From positions 1 through 44,706 of the forward strand of contig JAICXY010000017.1 in NCBI GenBank assembly GCA_025934495.1: a stretch of DNA of 44,706 bases. The letters are read 5' to 3'. The notes under the pieces were generated by a model. That model searched no databases. It saw nothing but the letters and a program-made list of their open reading frames with translations, and was not told the DNA's origin. Source of the DNA: Candidatus Nitrosocosmicus sp. (GTDB lineage Archaea; Thermoproteota; Nitrososphaeria; Nitrososphaerales; Nitrososphaeraceae). Made by a program: the position numbers and the translations under genes. Below, piece after piece: positions 15,545-24,458 of the stretch; position 1 is the first letter of the stretch; each line of letters starts with the position of its first letter.

Positions 15545-15918
15545 CATCATTAGTAAATTTATGTTGTTTATGACTATGCTTTGATATGATGCCATCAATT
15601 CCTTTTTCATCGAATTGATGATGTATCCATTTTCTTATGTTATGAGCATGATGATTATTTGTTATTTTCTTATTTCAGGGACTGTATATCCTTCATCTTT
15701 AAGTAGTATGATCTTGACTCTACCCTGATTCTTTATCTTCAAGCATCATCAGATGTAAAAGGTTCTTTTCAACGGTAGTTAGCATTCTGATGAGGTGTGT
15801 ATCCCTCCCTCATATTTATAAATTACAACAGTAAGCTAAAGATGTTATGATAGCAAATAAAACACAACTATTTTACAAGACGATATAATAGATCGTTTAC
15901 AATGCTGTTAACAGAGCC
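15545..15918 (-). mobile_element. IS630-like remnant, N-terminal end only
   Basis: This fragment resembles the 5' part of the IS630-like element at 13663-14846. The shared stretches are GATATGATGCCATCAATTCC against GATATGAGATCATCAATTCC, and TATCCATTTTCTTAT, and on the minus strand KIILLKDEGYTVPEI-like coding that is broken by frameshifts. Its right end reads GCTGTTAACAGAGCC (15904-15918), so the terminal repeat beginning GTTAACAGC is kept, followed by AGAGCC. The catalytic part is missing; the fragment starts directly after MITE copy 2. Confidence 0.65.
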
Positions 15919-16030
15919 AAAAACACTATTATGTATATTTAAATAAAACTAGATTGTATATATTAATTTATAATGAAGATATATTATCACCTATAGTCAA
16001 AGAGATCATAATGTAAAATTTCGATAAATA

Positions 16031-16870
16031 CTAAATTTGATTAAATTTTTGCAATCTTCCAGATTTATCCCTATAACTAAATCCGAATTCGGACATTTTT
16101 TGTAGTTGTTCGGTATCAAATATTGTACCATCATAACAAACTAACATATTATTAATACAACAACTTGAACATATTCCAATTCCGCATTTCATATACCTTT
16201 CAAGGCTAGCTTGGATTGGTATTTTTTTTAAAATTGCCATATCAAATATTTTTTTCATCATTAGTTCAGGTCCACATGTATAAATCATATCGATATTATC
16301 AGTTTCTTCAAAAAAAATATCTTTTAATATATCCATCGGAAATCCTTTTTTTCCAAAAGAACCATCTTCGGTTGAAATTAATATTTCAAACATATTGTTA
16401 TTTTTCAATATTTTTTTTATAAGATCAGTAAAAAAAATTTCGTTCTTTGACCTAGAACCAATTATTATAGTTATCTTTATTTTTTTGTATTTTATTGTAT
16501 CTAATAATCTAACGAGAGGAACTAACCCTGTACCACCTCCAATTAAAATAATATTTTTAAAAGTTTCTTTTAAAATAAAAGAATTTCCATACGGCCCCCT
16601 AATTCCTAATTTGTCCCCCTTTTTCATCTCAAATAAAGAAGTAGAGCCATAACCATGTTTTCTAATAGTAAGGGCTGCATAGTTTTTTCTATCAGAAATC
16701 ATAATACTTAAAGGAAGTTCCTCAATCCTTGGGATCCATACCATTAAAAACTGACCTGGTTTGGCCAAATTACTAATCTCATCCCGAAAGAAAAATGTTT
16801 TTACTGATGGTGTTTCTTGTACGATGTATTCAATAGTTACTATCCTAAGAGAATCAATATCTTTGTGCAA
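16031..16870 (-). CDS. pyrK: Dihydroorotate dehydrogenase electron-transfer subunit
   Basis: PyrK passes electrons from the PyrD flavin through FAD and a [2Fe-2S] cluster to NAD in pyrimidine synthesis. The 279-residue product shows a FAD-binding barrel (LGIRGPYGNSF, about residues 88-98) and a nucleotide-binding fold with the motif IGGGTGLVPLV (about 110-120). The C-terminal cluster domain is CGIGICSSC-C, with Cys229, Cys234, Cys237, Cys238 and Cys245; four of these fit the usual C-x4-C-x2-C-x(n)-C ligand pattern. The start overlaps the end of pyrD by 17 bases, so the two subunits are coupled. Length is slightly above the usual 250-260 residues. Confidence 0.93.
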   Translation of the reverse strand: MHKDIDSLRIVTIEYIVQETPSVKTFFFRDEISNLAKPGQFLMVWIPRIEELPLSIMISDRKNYAALTIRKHGYGSTSLFEMKKGDKLGIRGPYGNSFILKETFKNIILIGGGTGLVPLVRLLDTIKYKKIKITIIIGSRSKNEIFFTDLIKKILKNNNMFEILISTEDGSFGKKGFPMDILKDIFFEETDNIDMIYTCGPELMMKKIFDMAILKKIPIQASLERYMKCGIGICSSCCINNMLVCYDGTIFDTEQLQKMSEFGFSYRDKSGRLQKFNQI

Positions 16871-17762
16871 TACCTATTATCTCCGAAATATCTCTATAAT
16901 TTTTTAATTGAAGGTATTTATACAATCCAATCAAAATTTCATTAAATGAGTTTAATCCTTTAAATCCTAAAATACTTCCAATTTGTACAGCAGATGCACC
17001 CGCCATCAAATATTCTATAACATCTTTGTAGGATAGAATGCCACCACAGCCAATAATTGGAATATTTATATTTTTTTTTAATTCATAAACGCATCTTATA
17101 CCCACAGGTTTTATTGAAGAACCAGATAATCCACCAATTTTGTTTTCAAGTATGGGATAACCTGTTTCGGTATCAATTTTCATTGCCCTTATTGTATTTA
17201 TAGCGGTTATACCATCTGCTCCTGCCTCTTCCGCCACTTTGGCAGTTTTTATAATGTCGGAATTCCCTATTCCAACTTTTACAAATAAAGGTTTATTTGT
17301 ATTTTTTTTTATTGTTTTAATGATATCATAAACTGCTTTTGGATCATCACCTATCTCCATACCCATTTTCTTAACATGTGGACATGATAAATTTAATTCA
17401 AAACCCAGCATATTCAAATTCTTTAATTTATTTACTATTTCTGAAAAATCCTCTAAAGTTGATCCTACAATGCTAACAAATAATGGTACTTCATTTTTAG
17501 AAATCTCTTTTGAAAAAAATTCTAATCCCGGGTTTGCTAATCCTACTGCATTTAAATAACTATTTCCTTCTAATTGAATAATAGTAGGATTCCTATAGCC
17601 TTCTCGTGGCAATAGACTTATGGATTTGCTTACAATTGCACTAGCTCCTGATTCATAGAGTCTTTCAAAAATATATCGTGACAATCCTAAGAATCCTGAA
17701 GCAACAATGATGGGATTTTTTAAATTTATTCCAGCTATGTTTACGGATATACTCTCGTCCAA
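16854..17762 (-). CDS. pyrD: Dihydroorotate dehydrogenase, class 1B catalytic subunit
   Basis: The enzyme oxidises dihydroorotate to orotate with FMN. The 302-residue TIM-barrel protein has the class 1 substrate-loop motif NAVGLANPG (residues 71-79) and the active-site base Cys127 in ELNLSCPHV, typical of class 1A/1B rather than the membrane-bound class 2, which uses Ser. Further features are PLFVKVGIG, GADGITAINTI and the phosphate-binding end IIGCGGI and GASAVQIGS. The overlapping pyrK downstream shows it is the 1B type that uses NAD. It diverges from topoisomerase IB, with 143 bases between their starts. Confidence 0.95.
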   Translation of the reverse strand: MDESISVNIAGINLKNPIIVASGFLGLSRYIFERLYESGASAIVSKSISLLPREGYRNPTIIQLEGNSYLNAVGLANPGLEFFSKEISKNEVPLFVSIVGSTLEDFSEIVNKLKNLNMLGFELNLSCPHVKKMGMEIGDDPKAVYDIIKTIKKNTNKPLFVKVGIGNSDIIKTAKVAEEAGADGITAINTIRAMKIDTETGYPILENKIGGLSGSSIKPVGIRCVYELKKNINIPIIGCGGILSYKDVIEYLMAGASAVQIGSILGFKGLNSFNEILIGLYKYLQLKNYRDISEIIGIAQRY

Positions 17763-17870
17763 GACTTTTTAGTTATTTTATATTTTATTCCATAAAAAAG
17801 TTTATCATTTTAGTAATCTATAATAGATATTGATTTAGATTTCTATAAAGCATTATTTGGGCAAGAATAG

Positions 17871-17880
17871 TTTTATATGG
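17871..17880 (+). promoter_or_regulatory. Possible TATA box of topoisomerase IB
   Basis: TTTTATATGG is centred about 30 bases before the ATG at 17906, the distance expected for a leaderless archaeal transcript. It lies in the short divergent region shared with pyrD. The surrounding AT-richness makes chance matches likely. Confidence 0.35.
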
Positions 17881-17905
17881 AAATATTAATAAATTTTTAC
17901 AATAA

Positions 17906-19645
17906 ATGTATTCCTCCATTTCAGTTCCATCCGATGATAACTTATCATCATCAGATTATAACAATAACGAAGTAAAATGGAATACTTTAGTTCATAATGG
18001 AGTTTGTTTTCCTCCTGAATATGAGTTAAAAGCATTAAATTTTAAAATAAATGGGGAGATATTCCCATTAAATAGAGAACAAGAGGAACTTATTTATTCT
18101 TGGGCAAGAAAGAAAGATACTCATTATATCGAGGATCCGATTTTCCAAAAAAATTTTCTGTTTGATTTTAAGAAATTGCTTCCAACAAAATTCTCCTCCA
18201 ATTTGAACTCTATTGAACAAATTGATTTTAAGGAATTTTTTATTTTCATTGATAAAGAAAAAAAGGAAAAGGAAAAGGAAAAGGAAAAGTTAAAAAGTTT
18301 AACACTTGATGAAAGGAAAAAAATTTTTACAGAGAAGAAAAAGGAAAAGGAAAAGTTAAAAAGTTTTTATGGAAAAGCAATTGTTGATGGAATAGAAGTT
18401 GATGTAGCAAATTGGTTAGTGGAACCTCCAGGATTATTTATGGGGCGTGGACAACATCCTCTGAGAGGCAGATGGAAACCCCGAATCACAGCTAAAGATG
18501 TCATATTAAATTTAGGTGAAGATGCGCCTGTACCCGAAGGTCCTTGGCAGAATGTTGTTCATGATCATACTTCTACTTGGTTAGCTTCGTGGATAGAGTC
18601 GCTTACAGGAAAAAGAAAATATGTTTGGTTGCATGATTCATCAATAATAAGACAGAATTATGATAAAGCAAAATACGATAAGGCAAAAAATTTAGAAAAA
18701 TATATCAACAAAATTCAAAATGAAATAATAAAAAGAATGTCCTCAAAGGATCTAAATCATAAAAAAATAGCCACAGTTTGCTATCTTATATTTAAATTAG
18801 CCATGAGAGTGGGTGATGAAAAAGACCCTGATGAGGCGGATACAGTAGGAGCTTCAACATTAAGGGTGGAACATATAAAATTTGTTAAGGATGAAAATGA
18901 AAAAAATAATATTGAATTTAATTTTTTAGGAAAAGATAGTGTACCTTGGCAGAAAACATTGGAAATCAATTCAAAAGAGATAGAAACTTTATACAATAAT
19001 CTGAAATTATTTATGAAAAAGAAATCAAATTCAGATCCAATATTTGATAACATCAATTCTATGAAAGTTAATACTTTTTTGAGAAACATCGATTCAAAAA
19101 ACGTACCAGGCCTTACCGCAAAAGTATTTAGAACATTTATTGCAACAAAAGTGGTAAAACAGGTATTGAAAAACCCGCCATTACAAATAGATCCTACTTC
19201 ATCAGAAACAAAAAAAATTTATACAGCGAAATATGCAAATTTACAGGCAGCTATAACATGCAACCATAAAAAAGGAATCGATCCTAAAAATCCTGCAAGT
19301 AAGGTTGCATTGGAAAAATATGAACAATCAATAGTAAACAAAACTAATGCAATACAACTTATAAAAAATGACCTATCCATGAAAAAGTGGAAAACGGAAA
19401 AACAGAAAATCAAATTGGAAGAAAGATTGGAAAGATTGGAAATTCAGTTAAAACTATACAAAGAAACAAAAGATTATAGTCTGGGAACATCCTTAAGAAA
19501 TTACATTGATCCACGAGTATTTAAGGCATGGATGAAATACATGAATTTAGACTGGAAGAAAATGTATACTGCTACCCTCCAAAGAAAATTTTTATGGGTT
19601 GATAATATCTCCAAAAATGAGTTAAACTCGTTTTTTCCAAAGTGA
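17906..19645 (+). CDS. topIB: Eukaryote-type DNA topoisomerase IB
   Basis: The enzyme relaxes supercoils through a 3'-phosphotyrosyl intermediate. It is a hallmark of Thaumarchaeota among archaea. The 579-residue product has the core-domain landmarks EPPGLFMGRGQHPLRGRWKP (about residues 173-192), KYVWLHDSS, the catalytic-region helix AMRVGDEKDPDEADTVGAST with the first catalytic Arg, and LTAKVFRTFIATK with another. The C-terminal domain holds TSLRNYIDPRVFKAW, where Tyr533 is the nucleophile, and ends LQRKFLWVDN. The linker near residues 115-155 is a lysine/glutamate helix containing an in-frame 66-bp tandem duplication at the DNA level (the KEKEKLKS unit occurs twice). It stands alone and diverges from pyrD. 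Confidence 0.96.
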   Translation: MYSSISVPSDDNLSSSDYNNNEVKWNTLVHNGVCFPPEYELKALNFKINGEIFPLNREQEELIYSWARKKDTHYIEDPIFQKNFLFDFKKLLPTKFSSNLNSIEQIDFKEFFIFIDKEKKEKEKEKEKLKSLTLDERKKIFTEKKKEKEKLKSFYGKAIVDGIEVDVANWLVEPPGLFMGRGQHPLRGRWKPRITAKDVILNLGEDAPVPEGPWQNVVHDHTSTWLASWIESLTGKRKYVWLHDSSIIRQNYDKAKYDKAKNLEKYINKIQNEIIKRMSSKDLNHKKIATVCYLIFKLAMRVGDEKDPDEADTVGASTLRVEHIKFVKDENEKNNIEFNFLGKDSVPWQKTLEINSKEIETLYNNLKLFMKKKSNSDPIFDNINSMKVNTFLRNIDSKNVPGLTAKVFRTFIATKVVKQVLKNPPLQIDPTSSETKKIYTAKYANLQAAITCNHKKGIDPKNPASKVALEKYEQSIVNKTNAIQLIKNDLSMKKWKTEKQKIKLEERLERLEIQLKLYKETKDYSLGTSLRNYIDPRVFKAWMKYMNLDWKKMYTATLQRKFLWVDNISKNELNSFFPK

Positions 19646-19723
19646 TATATCTTATATATATTAATTATTGTATATTGCCCAACTCTTTTAGTAAATAGTT
19701 TCTCGTACCAAAAATATTTCTTT

Positions 19724-19761
19724 TCCTCCAAAGATAATTTTTATGGGTGTATAATATTATA
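19724..19761 (+). repeat. Partial repeat of the 3' end of the topoisomerase gene
   Basis: TCCTCCAAAGATAATTTTTA followed by TGGGTGTATAATATTAT repeats, with a few changes, the sequence at 19575-19611 inside the topoisomerase gene, about 150 bases earlier. The match covers roughly 35 bases and includes CCTCCAAAGA and ATTTTTATGGGT exactly. It suggests a short duplication at the gene's end; chance similarity cannot be excluded in AT-rich DNA. Confidence 0.45.
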
Positions 19762-21072
19762 TATCATAATCATACTATGCAAATTAAAACATAAATATTA
19801 CAACAGAATATCGAGAATCTACAAAATTTAATACATGCTTAATAGTGCAAGATATCTTTTAGATTAAATGATACCTAATATTTTAAGACAAACAGATATG
19901 GCTTGGCTATATTCGAAACTTCTTCCATTACAATAAATTCGATACAGTGAAAATGGATATACTAATATTAGAATATACTAGTTACCAAATTACTTTTACC
20001 TTCTTTTATTTATAGAAGCAGGTGACGCCTTATTCATAAAAAAATATGATGAGATTTATTGTGTAATTTTTTAAACTTAATAAATGTATCTCAGTTATAC
20101 GTTTTCATACTGTATGAAGAGTTGCAGTTGTTTGTCATTAATGATACTGCTTCAGATATCCATGACTGTGGATATGGGTCTAGTATCATAACTATATGTA
20201 TATGTATATTTTATTCTTATAAATCCAAACCACTTTCTTAAAAGAGTATCAAAAAACGATTTGTCCATGGATGTTATAGTAAAACTTTTTGTTGATATTG
20301 ACATTGTTGAGGTCGATGTTGTTGCAGCTATTTGTCTACAAATATCTGTGCCAACCTTTTTTAAGTTATTTCTCATACTGAGATGCTATAATAATATAAC
20401 ATTTCTTGCTATCTTCTTCTTTAACCGCCATTTATTAAGGATACGGCATATGAACAAAAGTATTTGATATTTTTATTCCGCTTTCTTTATGATTTATACA
20501 TCTATTGATTCGTTACATGAATCAAAAAAAGCTAAACTATACTCTATTTAGAATAAAGATAATCGATTTTCATAGTTTCCATTAATTTCATCATTAAAAA
20601 GTTAACAAATAATGATTAAAATAATTATACAACCAAGTATACTTTTACTCCTTTTTTTCCTACTCTGTTGCTGAGCTAGATGATCTTTTTTCTTTATGCT
20701 AAAAATAATCTCATTTAACAGTTCAGGTTGTTCGACATGCTTTTTGTTCTATCTTAGCCATTATATTATCCGCTCTTCTCTATCATATCTTTTTAACTAG
20801 TCTACAGCTGATGCTCTGCTTCAAGGAGGTTCTGGCTACTTTTGCTGGAATAATTTTATTATATTTCATTTAGAACAATTACCATTATTTCCTCTTATTT
20901 TGTATTATGTTCGTATCTGTAGATCCTTTCAAAGGATGTTTTGCTAATGATGATTTGGAAGATAACAAATCTATAAATGGCTTAAATGGTGCTATCTTTT
21001 ATAGTAAATAGAAGACTCAATTGTAATATTAAATTAGCTATATATATATGAATAATTTTTTTTATTCAAGTA
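19762..21072. other. 1.3-kb stretch without a recognisable gene
   Basis: No supported gene is seen. Two frames of 60-74 codons exist near 20060-20470; the minus-strand one reads as Ser/Thr-rich low complexity (TTSTSTMSISTKSFTITS) and I cannot assign it. Around 20700-20900 the minus strand has broken, charged, helix-like frames that may be a decayed protein. A 7-bp inverted repeat (TTGATTC, 7-base loop, GAATCAA) lies at 20515-20535. Base composition is like the transposon relics elsewhere. Confidence 0.4.
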
Positions 21073-21528
21073 TTGTCAGAAAAAAAATACAGAAATCCAA
21101 TTCCAACAATTGATGCAATAATTCACAATGATAAAAATCAAATCTTGTTAATAAAGAGGATGAAAGATCCTTTTATGAATTTTTTATCCTTACCAGGTGG
21201 ATTCATTAATTACGGAGAAAAAGCAGAAGATGCACTGAAGAGAGAAGTAAAAGAAGAAGTATTCTTAGATGTTGAACCACTGGAAATTTTAGGTGTTTAC
21301 TCTGATCCTAGTAGAGATCCAAGAGATCATGTAATGAGTATTGTTTTTATTTGTTTAACCATGGATTATTTGAAAGGAAAAGCAGGAGATGATGTATCAG
21401 AAATATATTGGAAAAATTTAAATGATTTGGATACTTTTAATTTGGCATTTGATCATAAAATAATTCTTGAAGATTATTTAAAGTGGAGAAATCATAATTC
21501 TACATATTGGTCTACAAAAATAAGATAA
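21073..21528 (+). CDS. Nudix hydrolase
   Basis: Nudix enzymes hydrolyse nucleoside diphosphates linked to another moiety. The 151-residue product has PTIDAIIHNDKNQILLIKRM, then the Nudix box GGFINYGEKAEDALKREVKE with EEV following. This fits G-x5-E-x7-RE-V-x-EE, though the usual Gly after x is Phe. The segment LGVYSDPSRDPRDHVMSIVF resembles ADP-ribose or NAD-type Nudix members. The start is a TTG at 21073; no suitable ATG precedes the conserved strand. It converges on the small gene downstream of purF, with 16 bases between the stops. The true substrate is unknown. Confidence 0.9.
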   Translation: MSEKKYRNPIPTIDAIIHNDKNQILLIKRMKDPFMNFLSLPGGFINYGEKAEDALKREVKEEVFLDVEPLEILGVYSDPSRDPRDHVMSIVFICLTMDYLKGKAGDDVSEIYWKNLNDLDTFNLAFDHKIILEDYLKWRNHNSTYWSTKIR

Positions 21529-21544
21529 TTTTCTTGTTGAAGAT

Positions 21545-21868
21545 TTAATCGATAGCATCAAATTCTCTAATTTTAGAAATAGTGTTTTCAGTTAGTTTTA
21601 TCGTAAATGCAGAAGCATTATCGGATTGGACTTTTGAAAGACTTTCTAAAAAAGCCGTCTTATCCTTTCCTCTCTCATACATGCCTCCTGATTCCTTGAT
21701 ACAAAGCGGAAACCTTTGGATTTTAATATTATTTGAAAATAAATAATCGATAAACCTTAAATAATTTTTAATATCGGAATATTCCCAATTTTTTTCTTCG
21801 CATAGCATTATCCAAACATCAATTGAATTTTGAAAAAATGCTTTCTCTCTTAGGTGTTCTAGGCTCAA
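21545..21868 (-). CDS. Unrecognised 107-residue protein downstream of purF
   Basis: I do not recognise a family. The start is TTG at 21868, 32 bases after the purF stop, so the gene is probably read from the purF transcript. The product looks all-helical in its first half (LREKAFFQNSIDVWIMLCEE, then DIKNYLRFIDYLF), followed by IKIQRFPLCIKESGGMYERG and a C-terminal AFTIKLTENTISKIREFD. It has two isolated Cys residues and no membrane segment. Its position suggests, but does not prove, a link to nucleotide metabolism. Confidence 0.65.
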   Translation of the reverse strand: MSLEHLREKAFFQNSIDVWIMLCEEKNWEYSDIKNYLRFIDYLFSNNIKIQRFPLCIKESGGMYERGKDKTAFLESLSKVQSDNASAFTIKLTENTISKIREFDAID

Positions 21869-21900
21869 TAAGTAATATTAAATATATGGCAATTTAAATT

Positions 21901-23349
21901 TTAACGGGTAAATAATTTATCTTTAATTTGAAATTTTGTTTTAAAATTAGGTTTTATCCCCAAGGTAGAATAATCTCCAGTTGAACATGAGAAACAAAGT
22001 TCATTTTCATTTAAACCTATACCTAAAGCTAAATTGGAGGTATCGTTATAAATGACCTTATCAGCTCCTATTATTTTAGCTACATTCTCACCGATTTTTT
22101 CATTAGATATTTCCTTTTCTCCATATTGAAAAGCTAAAAGTTCCTCCCTAGATGGAAAGTCGATTCCTGCATAACAAGGATATCTTATAGGGGGATAAGT
22201 TATTACCATTGTAATTTTCTTAGCACCAGCATGTTTGATTGATTTCACTATAGCTTCAGAACTGGTACCTCTAACTATGCTATCATCTACGATTATAACA
22301 TGTTTATTGTTTACCATTTCTTTAATTGGTAATATGCTTTGGTTTATCTCTTTTCTATCTTCTGCGTATGGCTCTATGAAACTTCTCATAGAACCCTTTT
22401 TACTGTACCTGTCTTTTAGTAATCCTTCTTCGAAAGGAATACCTAATTTTAAAGAAAATCCTAAAGCAGCAGGTCGAGAAGAATCTGGAACAGGTATTAC
22501 GACATCAGCATCATTTACAGGATATTTCATTGCCAAATATTCACCAATTTTTTTCCTAGCCATGTAAATATTAATTCCTTCCATAATAGAACTAGGGTGA
22601 GCAAAATATGTAAATTCAAAGGAACAATGAGCATGTGTAATATGATCTGAAAATCTTTCTGTAGTGACTCCATCTCTATTTATTTTTAAAAGTTCACCAG
22701 GTTCAACATCACGTTCCAAAATTGCCCCAATAGATGCCAAAGCACATGATTCTGATGCAACCACATGTGTTTGAGTCTCTCTATGATAACCAAGAACTAG
22801 AGGACGAAAGCCCCGAGGATCCCTTGCTGCAAATATGGTATTATCATTGGTTAAAAAAGTAAAGCAATATGAACCTAGCATTTCTGTTTTAAGGATAGTC
22901 ATCGCTTTTGACATGTCTTCGTTTTCCTTTAGATGAGTAACAAGCCTTTTGGCTGCAACTAAAGTATCTGTCATATTTTGAGGTGTAAATGTACATCCCC
23001 CAGCCATATTTGAGATCTGTTCTGCATTAGTTATGGTTCCATTATGCGCCACGCATAAATCGCTAACTTTTAAAGGTTGAGCATTTTCTAAAGAACTAAA
23101 ACCGGATGTAGAATAACGTACATGTCCTATTGCAATAGGTGAAGAAAATTTTTCTACTATTTTGTTAAATTCATTAGCAGATTTTGAAATCAATCCTAAT
23201 TTTTTAAATGGCAAATTATTTGGAATTGCTATGCCCCATGATTCCTGTCCTCTGTGCTGCAAAGCTCTTAGACAATCTATTAAGTATGGAATTACATTAT
23301 ATCCCCCTTGGGAAAAAATGCCAACTACTCCACAATTTTCATGGACCAT
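21901..23349 (-). CDS. purF: Amidophosphoribosyltransferase
   Basis: PurF makes 5-phosphoribosylamine from PRPP and glutamine, the first committed step of purine synthesis. The 482-residue product has the N-terminal nucleophile glutaminase domain beginning MVHENCGVVGIF; Cys6 is the nucleophile after removal of five residues. GHVRYSTSG and AHNGTITNA are also present. The phosphoribosyltransferase domain has the PRPP loop VIIVDDSIVRGTSSEA. Cysteines in AHCSFEF, YPCYAG and the C-terminal pair Cys452/Cys455 (LCFSCS) match the Bacillus-type [4Fe-4S] ligands, so a cluster is likely. The start lies only 41 bases from an IS remnant that separates it from purL. An AT-rich box about 26 bases upstream of the ATG survives in that short gap and may be its promoter. 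Confidence 0.96.
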   Translation of the reverse strand: MVHENCGVVGIFSQGGYNVIPYLIDCLRALQHRGQESWGIAIPNNLPFKKLGLISKSANEFNKIVEKFSSPIAIGHVRYSTSGFSSLENAQPLKVSDLCVAHNGTITNAEQISNMAGGCTFTPQNMTDTLVAAKRLVTHLKENEDMSKAMTILKTEMLGSYCFTFLTNDNTIFAARDPRGFRPLVLGYHRETQTHVVASESCALASIGAILERDVEPGELLKINRDGVTTERFSDHITHAHCSFEFTYFAHPSSIMEGINIYMARKKIGEYLAMKYPVNDADVVIPVPDSSRPAALGFSLKLGIPFEEGLLKDRYSKKGSMRSFIEPYAEDRKEINQSILPIKEMVNNKHVIIVDDSIVRGTSSEAIVKSIKHAGAKKITMVITYPPIRYPCYAGIDFPSREELLAFQYGEKEISNEKIGENVAKIIGADKVIYNDTSNLALGIGLNENELCFSCSTGDYSTLGIKPNFKTKFQIKDKLFTR

Positions 23350-23390
23350 TAGAAAAATATTCGTTTTACTGTCTATTTAGTTTTTAATTA

Positions 23391-24414
23391 GAGGCTTGGT
23401 CATAGTTCCATATCCATAATCTTTATCCTAGTGCCATGTCACCAAGTTAAGCATATATTTATTGATTTTTGATTAGATTAATCCTTCTTGCAGTTATAGT
23501 ATACCATAGCTGATAGATAAAACAGGGGTACAATTGCAAATACAGGCCGAAATCCACATACCGAAAATTGGTTCATTCTGAACACTGATTTTATCTGCTC
23601 TATCAACGATGGTTCTATTGCTATCCTTCTCATCTGTATGTAGATATACTATCCTAATGCCGATTGATAGAAGCATATAAGCTCAAGCCTTTTTTTGGAA
23701 TACTTTATATCTTTTAACAGATGCCAAACCAAATCTATTCTCAATACTTTTGATATAGTATTACAGTTCTTTTTCATCATATGCTGGATCAGCAACCCTA
23801 TGCCGTAAGGAGTATAAAGAGAATATCAAAGAAGATATCAATGCCCGAACAATGTACTGTTCTTCCTTTCTCCATATAGGATGATTTTAGCCATACGACA
23901 TTACCTTTTGCTTTTATCAGATTACTATCTATTGCCGATATAGACTGCTTAACCACCACCACCACCACCACCAATCGCTCTGTACAAACAGATGTCCCCT
24001 TGCGGATATCCTGTCTTTTATATCTGTAGTAGAAATGGTTTTCGGTCTCATGGCAAACTTACGTCATCTGCATGGAATGGATAGTAGACCACAAGCCAGT
24101 ACAATTCTGCGATTATCCGGTCAATCTATAATAAGAAAAGTATGTAATGCATTGTTTGAATCGATTCTGAACCTATCTTATAATAAAGCATCTTAGAATT
24201 ACAGTTAATGGGGAATATACGTATGGTATACCACGTTTTCGTGTGCATTAGACAAAGGTATACAATCTATAATATGCAAAACACAAAAGGATGGATTTCT
24301 TTAGTCTATCAATAGCTAATCTTTGGGACAGTGTTAATCAAAATCATTTCTCAGAGGTTAGCTTTAACCTATGTGACATGTGTTGAAAATAGATTTGAAT
24401 TATGACCAAGCCTC
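23391..24414 (-). mobile_element. Family 'A' insertion sequence, internally deleted, between purL and purF
   Basis: The ends GAGGCTTGGTCATA (23391-23404) and TATGACCAAGCCTC (24401-24414) are perfect inverted repeats, and AATTA stands directly outside both, a likely 5-bp target duplication. The minus strand carries broken pieces of the same transposase as the 41-kb copy, including the sequence around LCQRLAIDRLK at the N-terminal end. About 160 bases including the DARWGYSH region are missing relative to that copy. A (ACC)7 run lies at 23952-23972. The element fills nearly the whole space between the purL stop and the purF start. Confidence 0.78.
23952..23972. repeat. (ACC)7 trinucleotide microsatellite in an IS remnant
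   Basis: Seven perfect ACC units (GGT on the transposase strand). By alignment with the 41-kb copy they sit where that copy encodes EDMVDHTI, not at the DARWGYSH site that carries the other (ACC)7 run. Confidence 0.85.
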
Positions 24415-24458
24415 AATTAGAAAAAGGGAATTCGAATGCAGACAAGTGTAATGATAAT

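Noticed and set aside
15350-15547. Target-site duplication around MITE copy 2
   Set aside because: The 8 bases on the two sides differ, so no duplication is claimed there.
20152-20376. Ser/Thr-rich 74-codon frame
   Set aside because: Low-complexity translation of an AT-rich region, with no start context, family or conserved neighbour.
23494-23676. 60-codon minus-strand frame inside the purL-purF IS relic
   Set aside because: It is in a different frame from the transposase pieces and has no motif; a chance frame.
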